Origin: Gnetum montanum
Lineage: Eukaryota; Streptophyta; Gnetopsida; Gnetales; Gnetaceae
Direction: 5' to 3'
Length of the DNA: 64,000 nt
Assembly: GCA_015680685.1 (NCBI GenBank)
Contig: MNCI01006882.1
Coordinates: 307,351-371,350, forward strand
The position numbers and the translations under genes are program-made. Of the stretch, positions 46,247-55,512 are shown one piece after another. Every line of letters starts with the position of its first letter. Position 1 is the first letter of the stretch. A model generated the notes under the pieces. That model ran no database searches and was not told the origin of the DNA. It saw nothing but the letters and a program-made list of their open reading frames with translations.

Positions 46247-48717
46247 TCCGCTTTTGATGGTTTATTGAACATTGATGTAACATTTTTTATAACCTTATTT
46301 TGCATATGTCCAAACCATTTAAGCTACCATTCCTGTAACTTCAGAGATAAAACCCACTTTCAAGTTTTCTTTATATTATTTATTTTGATAATATTCAACA
46401 TCTATCTAAGCATTTGCATTTTTACTACAATGATTTATTGTTCATGCGTCTTTTCTACTACTCAACATTTAGCACTGTATAGCTGTCCTTCAAAATTTTC
46501 ACTTTAATTCTACTAACATCATTTGATACATCATTAGCTTGTCTCCATTTTGACCGTTTCTATATTGATTCTATTTCTTACATTTTTATCATTTTTTTAC
46601 TATCTCATTGGAAAATAAAGACCCTTCTTTTATTTTCACCCACCATTATGAAAACAAAGTTAAATCCGAATGTAACCCCAAGCCAAGAAAATTAACCTAA
46701 AATAAAATAACTTATTATTAATAACATACTTTACATATTGAAAGCAATACCGAGGAGTTACCAACTTGGTTAACCATTACATTACAATTGATGTGCCGGC
46801 ACCCGGGTCTGGTGTTAGAATTAGTGGAGTGGGTGGTGTGCACGCAGAAAGAGAGATGATGATGACGATGATGATGATGCTGTTATTTTGGGAGGTGCAG
46901 TGGCGTGGGGTTTCCTGGTCCGCCCTGCTTTTTCAATTTCCTCTCTCCACAGAGATTCTGGAGCAACAGGTGCAGGTGCTGGTGCTGGTGCTGCTGGGGA
47001 TGAAAATTTTACTGCAGGCATGGTTGGGCCATCCGTCCCCACGGAACTGGATTGATTGTCATGTACCGTGTTTTATGGGTTCCCATCGGGTATTTCTCTT
47101 TTTTATCCTCTCCTCCTCATTTTGTGGTAGATGAGGCAGGCAGAGTCCGACGCATACACATATCTTTTGCTTCTCGTCCTTTTCTCCCGGTGTTGGGAAT
47201 CGGGCAGCTGCGTGATAAGGCCGAGCGATGAGTGTTCGGGTTTTTATTTTTTGATGCGTGGTGGGGTTGGGTTGAGGTTGGTCTTCTGGTTTTTGGATTT
47301 GGAAATTGTCCAGGTTATTCCCCCGATTCCTGAGATCTGACGAGGAGCCTCCCCTTCTTTGTTCCAGTAAATTGCAGCAGGAACAACAGCATATGCTTCT
47401 CCGTCTGTCGGGCTCTCGTTGTTTTTCATTGCGGGTTACAGCAAAGGAATTTGTGGTCGCTTGTGTTGGACTGCAGGAGGAACGCATTTGCGTACAAGTG
47501 TTTTTTGAGGGTTGAGAGTATCGTTCATCCAACATCTGTCCCAGAGCAAATCGCAGGGAAGGTTTTTTTGTATCTGGATCCAAGGAGGAAGCGTCGGAGC
47601 ATGGTGATCACCGAGATTTCCTTTTCTGAATTTGTTTTCTGTGTCTGTTCTTCTTCCAGCTGTAGACGTAAATTTGAGTTCTTGGACTATTTCGTATGAA
47701 GGGTTCCTTGGAAGGTGGGTTTTGACAGGTTCCTGGACAAGGATCCAGGCGACAAAATCTTTTTCTGAAGACCGTCGTCCCATCCCAAATTTTCTTCATT
47801 TATTTCTGCTCTCAAAAGATTACTGTACACAAATTTCGGCTAGAATGCAAGAAAGGAAGTGTATGCTGTGCTCCCCGACGATGACTCGCGTCTCAAACTT
47901 CGTTTCTGCGATGCTGTTCCATAAGACCTGTTTTTGAAACTTTTCATTTTACCTTTTGATTTGAAGAGCACTCTGTCCGAAAATTTCTTATTTGTTCTTC
48001 GGTTTAAAGATGCTGATATAGTGGGAAAATCCTGTTTTGAGGAACGTATCTTCTCGAAGAAGATGTTCCTCGTACGTATATGGTTTTGTGTCGTGCTTTT
48101 TCATGGTTCCGATCCGATTTCTTCTTGCAAAATCCAAACTGAACAGTCGGAAGACTTCATTCGTTGTTCTGTAAGTTTTCATGGCTGAAACCAAGTTTGG
48201 CAAATGATCTTTTCTCTGCATCCTGCAAAACAACCGGATTTCGACTGTGCTGTTGCGTTAGATGCCAGGTATTTTGAACGTGAGAAAGGAAAGTTTTGAT
48301 GCATGCGTGTGCCCAAGTCGGTTTCGGTCGCGTCTTGAGAAACGATGTCCCTCCAAGTTCTTGCTTAAATTGGTGATTCTGGTTATGGGTCCTTGCATAC
48401 ACTTTTCATGAATTTCAGGCCAGATTTATTATACCAGTCCTAGTCTGAATCCATCCGTGGGTCTACGATAAAATTAGACAAGAACGCGCGTCTCTCCATG
48501 GGAGCTAGGACTCGATGATGAAACCTTTGTTCAATTTCCTGGGTGATATTCATTTCAGATTATTTCTGTGGGGCTTGTTGATGCAGTATCGGCTTTAATT
48601 TGCCTGTCTGCAGAGTGTTTTAAGTCTTTAGGGTGTTTGCCCGGATTTAATTCCCGTTGCCGTGGATTTTCGCAGATCGGCGGTGGGGTTGGGGCTGCGA
48701 CAGAAGCATAACCAAAC

Positions 48718-51700
48718 ATGCAGCAGACAGCGGCGCATAGCAGCAGCAGCAACAGCAGGAGGCGATCTACGAGTCCGAGTCCTCTGAGCAGCAAATCCAA
48801 GCCCTTTTCGGAGCCAGCAAGCCCGGCCTACTCTGTTTCGGGGAGCAAAAAGAGAGACAGAGACGAAGCAACACCAAATCCAGACATTTCCGTTTCCAAA
48901 AGAAGGTATCAGTGCAGTATTCCTGAAATTTCAACGTTCCTGGGCAAGAATGGCGGATTGGTTAGCCTCGCCGGGGCCGAGAAGCTGTACGCAGTGATGC
49001 AGCAGGACCATAACAACAAGAGCAGCTCCAGAAAGTTGAGAGACGTGGTGTCTCGGAGAAGCTCGTTGGCTGCTGTCATCTATGCAACGGAACGCCATGA
49101 GTGCTTGGCCAAGCTCGTGCAGCTCGGCGGATTGGCACTGCTCAACGACTGGTTGCAGGACGCTCACAAGGGAAAGTTAGCAGATGCCGGCGCCGGAACA
49201 GAGGCCGCAAAAGCCTTGGAAGAGCTCCTCATGGGCCTTCTGCACGCTCTGGAGAAGCTGCCCGTGGATCTGGACGCCCTCAAATCCTGCAACGCTGGAA
49301 AATCGGTGCGCACTCTGCGCAACTCTTCCACTGGAAAAGTCCACCGCAAGGCCAAGAAATTGGTTGAGATCTGGCGGAAGCGTGTGGATGCCGAGATGAA
49401 ACAGCAGCAGCAGCATACGCAAAATTACAATAATCAGAGTCAGGAAATCAAGGGCAAGCTCGATTTAAGCTCCTGCTGTAACAACAAGAAGACCGAGAAT
49501 CTCTCCAGCTCCAGGGAACCCGAATGTCTCGTAAAAAGCGGTTCCGCTGCTAATTCTTCATTCGGGAGGAACATAATCAACAGTTCTGCAACTGCAAAGA
49601 CTGGCAGCACCATGCTCGTACAGGACGAACGGAGCAGCAATTCTACCCATAACCATAGCAGCAGCAGCAGCCAGGCGAATCAGAAGAACACGACCCACAG
49701 CCAGATGTCCAACAAGTCTGGTACAACTGCCAACGGCAGCGCCAAAAACGATGGGAGCTCCAAGGCTAAGATTCCTCTCAAACCGGTGGGGGCTTCTGCA
49801 GCCAAAGCGCCGGTCGATCCCCTTTTGTCTCCTTCCTTATCTCGCAGGTCTGAGAAGAAGAGAACAGTTTCGGGCGAGCTCGAGAGCGGGAAGGCGGACG
49901 CAGCAGCAGCAGTTGCAGGCGGAGGACGAAGCAACGGCCAGGACAAAGACAAAGACAAAGACAGGATCATCCTAAGACTGCCCAGCAACAACAACAGTAG
50001 CAGCAACAGCTGCTGCAGAAATCTGCCTCGCAAACAGCCTTGCTCTGTATCTGCGGCCGTTGCTGTTTCGTCGGAGAGAAAGAAGCAGCGTCTATACAGC
50101 AGCAGCGGTGATCATGGCGGTGGCAAAAGCAACCATTATAAGTTTTCCGAGTCTCAGGCTCAAGCGAAGGGCAATTCCTCCCAAGAGGAGGACGACTGCC
50201 ACAAAATGGAGTGCCAGTCGTCAGAATCTCATCTTTCCTTCAGCTACACTGATAACTGCAACAAGGCTGTGCCAAGCAGGTATCCGGTGGCGGGCATGGG
50301 AAGCAGTTGTGCTTCTGATGGCATCAGTCTGCTGGCATCTATCGCCGCCGACGAGAACTTCCGCCTGCAATCGTCCTCCGCCGCCGATGCCGGCATTTCG
50401 GCCCCGTCTGCAGCGCTGAAATTGGTGTCGGACTCGGAGAATTCGCCAATCAGCAGCCTCACAGATCTTGCCGAGCCCGAGTCCGAACCCGACGCTAAAC
50501 CGGTTCCATCCTCGGATCTGCCGACGGCCGCCGAGTGCGACCGTGTCTGTAACGAAGCTACGAAGAAGAATCCGGTCGCTGCTGCGGCGGCGGAGGACCT
50601 GGAATCGCAGAGAAACCGGTGTTCCGAAGATGAGAAACCAGCAGCAGCAGCAGCGGCGGAGACACAGGCTGCTCCGGAAAACGGTGCCGCGCCGGTGGAA
50701 AAAGATGTCGATGTTACGGAGGCGGAGAAGGCTATTGACGCTGAATCGGAACAAGTTAGGGCGGATAGCGAGTCCGGGAAGTTGGAGCTGGATCTAAACC
50801 AGAGAATCGGCGCACTGGAACCGGAGCCGGAGCCGGAAATGAAAGAAAATGGAGCAGACACTACGAGATGCGGTGACGGTGCCGGTGCAGCTGCAGCAGC
50901 GCGGGTGTGCCATATTCCGATTGCGCCTGTGGCGAGGCACGCGGCAATGGATATGGACATGGCTTACATTCTGCAATCGGCGTCCGGGAACGACGGTACT
51001 AGTTGCAGTTGGAGAGGCCGGGCGCCCACCAGCGCGTTCCGGCCTGCAGAGCCACGGAACAAGGCACCTGCACCTGTTGCCAAAGTTCCTGAATCGGCGC
51101 CTCCTCGGCCGTGTTTCGATTTTGATCTCAATGTGCCGCAGCAGGAGGAGCAGGAGCAAGAACCGGAGCCGGTTTCATGTTCGCAGAGCCATCTTGACCT
51201 GAATCGGCATGCGGACGCGGGGCATCAGAAGAAAACTCCAATCAAGCATGATTTCGATCTGAATGCCGCCGATGCGGAGAGCTCAGAACTGGCAACTGCC
51301 ACAGATTTGTGGGTTCCCTCTGCAACGACTCGTTCCGGCGCGGCGAGCCCCGGTTTCCAGGTAGTTTCGGGTTCTTCCGCTCCATTTCCAGCGGCGATTC
51401 TTGGCGTTGCTGCTGCGGCTGCGTCGCCGCTGTTCCATGTCGATGTTACGGCCAATCAGCGAAACGCAGAGTCGTCGGGATTGGCAACAATGTTGTCGTC
51501 ATCGCCGTTCATTTCCAGTGGTGGTGCTCCCAGGGCTCCCAATTTTCCATATTTTGGGTTCTTATCCGCCTCGTGTTCTTCCTCGTCATCGTCGCTAATG
51601 GAGCCGGCAGCGAGTTCCGTGTACAATTCTCAGTTTGTTGTTGCCGTCAATGGCAGATCACCGTATCCGTATGTTGTTGAGGCCGGTTGCCTTGATCTGA

Positions 51701-51897
51701 ATTCGGGTCCGGGGCTTGACCTGAATTTCTGTCCAGCGGATCGCCGTCATCAACATCCTTATCTTTCGGATCAGAAAAATGTTGTTTTGGGGTCATGGGA
51801 TTTCAGTAAACCAGAGTCGTCTGGTTTTCAGATGAAACAGCCTGACGCAGGTTGGGATGTCTACACAAACAGCATTAGCAGCAGCAAATGTAGATGA
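48718..51897 (+). CDS. TFIIS N-terminal-domain nuclear protein with DLN/EAR motifs (SUO-like, no BAH domain)
   Basis: 1059 codons without an intron. The start is supported by an in-frame TAA nine bases upstream (48709-48711). Residues 42-64 are a basic nuclear-targeting stretch (KKRDRDE to SKRR). Residues about 64-228 form a TFIIS N-terminal (LW) helical bundle, with GGLVSLAGAEKLYAVM, LAKLVQLGGLALLNDWLQD, LEKLPVDLDALKSCNAGKSV and VEIWRKRV. The middle is low-complexity (Ser, Ala, Gln). The C-terminal third has repeated DLN motifs: LELDLN (689-694, an LxLxL EAR form), FDFDLNVP (800-807), LDLNRH (826-831), FDLN (846-849), LDLNSGPGLDLNF (992-1004). Known plant SUO-type BAH/TFIIS proteins, linked to microRNA-dependent translational repression, share this TFIIS-N plus FDLN layout but start with a BAH domain, absent here. 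Predicted role: nuclear regulatory scaffold, perhaps recruiting TOPLESS-type co-repressors (inference). Confidence 0.9.
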   Translation: MQQTAAHSSSSNSRRRSTSPSPLSSKSKPFSEPASPAYSVSGSKKRDRDEATPNPDISVSKRRYQCSIPEISTFLGKNGGLVSLAGAEKLYAVMQQDHNNKSSSRKLRDVVSRRSSLAAVIYATERHECLAKLVQLGGLALLNDWLQDAHKGKLADAGAGTEAAKALEELLMGLLHALEKLPVDLDALKSCNAGKSVRTLRNSSTGKVHRKAKKLVEIWRKRVDAEMKQQQQHTQNYNNQSQEIKGKLDLSSCCNNKKTENLSSSREPECLVKSGSAANSSFGRNIINSSATAKTGSTMLVQDERSSNSTHNHSSSSSQANQKNTTHSQMSNKSGTTANGSAKNDGSSKAKIPLKPVGASAAKAPVDPLLSPSLSRRSEKKRTVSGELESGKADAAAAVAGGGRSNGQDKDKDKDRIILRLPSNNNSSSNSCCRNLPRKQPCSVSAAVAVSSERKKQRLYSSSGDHGGGKSNHYKFSESQAQAKGNSSQEEDDCHKMECQSSESHLSFSYTDNCNKAVPSRYPVAGMGSSCASDGISLLASIAADENFRLQSSSAADAGISAPSAALKLVSDSENSPISSLTDLAEPESEPDAKPVPSSDLPTAAECDRVCNEATKKNPVAAAAAEDLESQRNRCSEDEKPAAAAAAETQAAPENGAAPVEKDVDVTEAEKAIDAESEQVRADSESGKLELDLNQRIGALEPEPEPEMKENGADTTRCGDGAGAAAAARVCHIPIAPVARHAAMDMDMAYILQSASGNDGTSCSWRGRAPTSAFRPAEPRNKAPAPVAKVPESAPPRPCFDFDLNVPQQEEQEQEPEPVSCSQSHLDLNRHADAGHQKKTPIKHDFDLNAADAESSELATATDLWVPSATTRSGAASPGFQVVSGSSAPFPAAILGVAAAAASPLFHVDVTANQRNAESSGLATMLSSSPFISSGGAPRAPNFPYFGFLSASCSSSSSSLMEPAASSVYNSQFVVAVNGRSPYPYVVEAGCLDLNSGPGLDLNFCPADRRHQHPYLSDQKNVVLGSWDFSKPESSGFQMKQPDAGWDVYTNSISSSKCR

Positions 51898-54700
51898 CGA
51901 CAGCTCCTCCTCTTCCTGTTCTTGCGTGTCGCGCTTGTTTTCTCTGCGGAGTGTATCTGTAACAACAATCGTTTTCTTTTCTTTCCTTTGCCAATTGGAA
52001 GGGATGTGAATCACCCACATCTCTCCTTGTAAATCTATCCAATTGTTTCATATCGGGCTTTCATTTTTTCCAGATTGTCTCGAGTCTCTAAAGTTCAGGA
52101 GTTTCAAATCGGGCTTCATTTTCTCCAAATTTTCTCGGGTCTCGAACGTTAAGACGGTTTCAAAATTTGGGAAAAAGTTAACTTCTCTCTATCAGAAAAC
52201 CACTGCAAGGACCAAAGCCTGTTTCTTGTGTTTCTTCTATGATGGCGCCAGGTTGTGGAGAAGCAACGGATTTGCAAAAGGAGAAGTGCTGGAGATGAAA
52301 AACAGTTGCCATGAAGGTTCTTGGATTCTGTGACTCACCTGGTCAAGCCTTTGTATTTTTTAACCCTACATTTTTATTCTCTGTGGCCCTCTTTTTTAAT
52401 GCGAGTATCATAGCGCTTGGTCGCCCACGACCTTTGATTGTCGTGTACGTGACAGAGCATCTGTCTTGTGTTTGGATCCCAAAGTAAAAGCATATATTCT
52501 CTGCTCTCTGTGCATCTGCGAGAAAACACACAACTTTGTTTTTTCCCGTTTCGACTCGTTTTGTTTGACTTGGCGGTTTGTATTTGTTACGTAAGAATCA
52601 TGTCTAGCGCTAAAATCCTGACGAAACAAGATTATTTAAAATACCATGGATCAAATCAGCGAAGCAATTTAATGGCCCACACGGGAGAGTGCGTGAATGA
52701 AGCAAATTCAAATCTCTATCCAATTCATGGCGATGCGTCTGCGTCGTTTTCTTGATGCTTCCATTGTTGGGCTTTCCTGCGCACAAATCAGCATGTGCGA
52801 TCAGCTTGCCATCGCCAAAAGCTGACTTTCGCTTTAAAGGAAATTTTAACCTTGAAAGGTGACTGAATCCATAAAGTAGGTGCCATTTTCCTCGGATGGG
52901 ACTTGTCAGAAATGGGTCAGAATAAGGGTAAAAAGGTGACGGTAAACGACTTTACGCTTATAAAAGCAGTATATGATCAAAATATACATAAAAGTAACGA
53001 TAAACCGTGAGTATCATAAATGTTAATTATGTAACCTAAAGAGTTTCCTTGTAATTTTCGAGAACAGCGGGTAGCTCAAATAACTTGTACAAAATCTGAT
53101 TACAGAATGGTTAGGTTTTTTTATGTCAAGATATCGATTCTGCACCGCCTTATTAACACCGTCCTATTAATACATGCTGTTTATCTTCTATCATTTTTAG
53201 TAAACAGTTAAATACATGCTGTTTATCTTCTATCATTTTTAGTAAACAGTTAAATACGTTGCTCATTGATATATTTTTATGTTTTAATTAAAAGATGGTA
53301 CAATCTTAATCTTACTTTGCTAATTACTGCTCTCATAGATGTTAGAAATGCTGTATGCAAATATTTTATTTCATCGGGTCTACTACCATTGATGTTTTTT
53401 GGAATTTGTGACTCATTTTCCCATCTTTCTAAAACTCCATGTAACAATTATCCTTAATGGAACCAACTTTGTTCAGATTTTCAAATGATCTCTCTTGAGA
53501 TCTTATTGCTATTTTTAATTTTCAAGTAAATTGTTAAGAATTGTTTCAACTTTCAATGGCAACAAATTAGCATCATATGGGACCCAAGTTTTTATTTTGA
53601 ATTCGTTCAACAAGAATAGTTATGGAAACTTTTAAATTTTTTTCCATGATCAAGACTTAGAACCCATTGTTTGAAAAAGATATTTTGAAATTGTCCGAGT
53701 CCAAATATTGTGATTGCTCCATTGATTATTAATTATAATAATATTGCCTTTGGAGCATATGCTTGACTATTGGATATCTTTCAAAGGATTTTGCTTTGGA
53801 GTGATGGAGCATGTCTTGTTTACTCATCTGGGTTGGAAGTGTCTCTATATGATAACAAGACAAAGACAAATTGGCTAATTAATGGGTGTGCGTGACTTTA
53901 AAGAGCAGTCAGGCCATTGACGAGAGAGAATCTATGGCCTGGCCACTGCGTTCATGAAACAGACACCATACAGGTCAGCTAGGGATTCACCATGGAAGAA
54001 CATGCTTGCATGCAAATTTACTGTTTTTCTGACCTGCAATGCTACCCTGCCCTGTCGTTTTATGTTGGAAGTGAATTTAAGGGATTTTGGAGTCATCATT
54101 CTGACACTTGCAGTAAAACTGGTGTTTGGAGTCAATCATGAAGCATTTACGGATTATATATAAATAGAACGCTTCCGACACGGTTGCTAATTGGAGTGGC
54201 AATACAAGCTCCTTGGCTTGACCCTATATACATTGTTGTTTGCCTTCATAATTTGTAAGACGTTTTGCATGTAAAACACTTTTAAGAATTTTAAATGCTA
54301 GTTCTAAAAAAATTGGGAAATATTATAACATTTGTGTAGGATTTTTGTAAAAGATCATTAATTAAAATTGTTAATTTAGATATTATCATATAGAAAAGTG
54401 AGAAGATAAAATCATTGATTAAATTTATTTTGTGAGAGGTTCAATTATTGGCTCTAGCCTCTATGCATGTAGGACATCTACTTCTGATTCTGTTATTGGC
54501 TTTCTTGCGAAAAGTTGAGAAAAAGTTGCCCATAGAAAGTTTAACAAAGCATATAAAAGAGTATATTAGTCAAGTATTTCTTTCCATGTTGCATGGAATT
54601 GTTGCAAATTCGATGCATGCATCATTTATCTACAGACAAGGATAGTAAAACTAGATGGAGCATAATGTCTTAACTCCTTCTATTAGTCCTATGTGTAGCA
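51898..54700. other. 3' flank of the host gene, no further gene
   Basis: The first few hundred bases should be the 3' UTR; no canonical AATAAA is evident close to the stop, so the end is uncertain. The rest becomes AT-rich. There is a 45-bp tandem duplication at about 53170-53257. Short ORFs such as 54448-54645 have no recognised similarity. Retroelement sequence resumes at about 54700. Confidence 0.5.
53170..53257. repeat. 45-bp tandem duplication
   Basis: Two adjacent near-perfect copies of a unit starting tacatgctgtttatcttcta and ending agtaaacagttaaa, downstream of the host gene. Confidence 0.9.
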
Positions 54701-55388
54701 ATGGAAAAATTCAAGCTAGAAATTGAATTGATCCATGTGAAATAGTTTTATTGTAGGATCTACGGGCCTTAGAAAGGATTTGAAGTGCCTATCACCTAAG
54801 GACTTGAGAGTCTATTAGCAAGTGAGATAAGGGAAAACGAGTGAGAAAATAAGCAAACAATGGATCCAACGATGGATTTATGAAAATCGAGAGAGCGACT
54901 TAAAAAAATAGGTGGCCAGAAATAGATTGCAAACTTCGTATTAAATGTTATAAAAATATTGTGAAATAGGTTTGGAAGGTATAGATTGATTGACTTTTAT
55001 AGCCTAAGAGTAAAAAATAGTTCAGTGATCACTTTGAAATTGTTGTCAGAAATCTAGTGCCGGTAGGCAAAGTGTTATGTAGTTACATCTATCACGATTA
55101 ATTTGCTCTTGTAAGATAATTGCAACTAGTTCTCTCAACTCTTCAAAATCAGCACTGGGAAAGAAAGCACCAAAGGTCACAAGAACTCTCTCTCTGTCAA
55201 CAATGTCTCCAATGTGTCAAAAGTTTTCTACTTGCCTAAAAAAGGTTCTAAACATGATGCAAATTCTCAATTAAATAGGTCACAATTTACTATTTCTCCA
55301 TTGATTAGGTTTTGACAAGTTTCCTAGGTAGTTACACAATCTTTGCACCATTTTTATGGCTAAAAACCACAATGTTTTTATCACTAGC
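54700..55388 (+). repeat. F-type 3' tail repeat (H2), left half
   Basis: Similar to 37480-38090 and 39490-39640 in the same order (ggaaagatt context, then cctaggtagttacac). It continues at 60274 on the far side of element I, so element I inserted into it. It implies a further F-like element in this place, otherwise unrecognised. Confidence 0.6.
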
Positions 55389-55512
55389 TAATGAGTGGTT
55401 GAGGTACCCCTACGCCCAACCATATGAATCACAAAGCGTTCATGCGCTATTCAGTCAAATTCCATGAACTCTATAGTTTCCGGTACACAATTTTTTTCAG
55501 AAGTGAACCAAT
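55389..55512 (-). repeat. Truncated 3' LTR of element I
   Basis: Aligns with the first 124 or so plus-strand bases of the LTR at 59306 (tgatgagcgatcaaggtacc region; here taatgagtggttgaggtacc) and breaks off at cagaagtgaacc, directly joined to ORF3 sequence. The rest of the LTR, the PPT and the end of the internal region are deleted. Confidence 0.75.

Larger units (their letters stand above)
44160..48717 (+). other. Low-copy upstream region and probable 5' leader of the host gene
   Basis: After the join at 44159 the sequence is GC-richer and free of the retroelement repeats. It holds simple repeats (GGGGCA near 44836-44868; ATAG near 44941-44964; TTTGG near 45849-45872) and a 31-bp tandem duplication at 46183-46246. 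From about 46800 it looks like promoter and leader. A candidate 3' splice site (gattttcgcag, ending 48675) lies 42 bases before the start codon, with CAGGTATTTT at 48267 as one possible donor, so a 5'-UTR intron is likely. 41 bases are repeated around the N at 44331. No second gene is convincing here. Confidence 0.5.

Noticed and set aside
46821-47042. Minus-strand ORF with Ala-Pro and poly-Ser runs
   Set aside because: The runs come from GAT and GGTGCT simple repeats on the plus strand.
47059-47583. 174-codon minus-strand ORF upstream of the host gene
   Set aside because: No domain, no start context, and it lies in the probable leader of the plus-strand gene.
48931-51680. Many ORFs of 60-240 codons on both strands across the host gene
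   Set aside because: They overlap the 1059-codon CDS in other frames and have the skewed low-complexity composition expected of shadows of GC-rich Ser/Ala/Gln codons.
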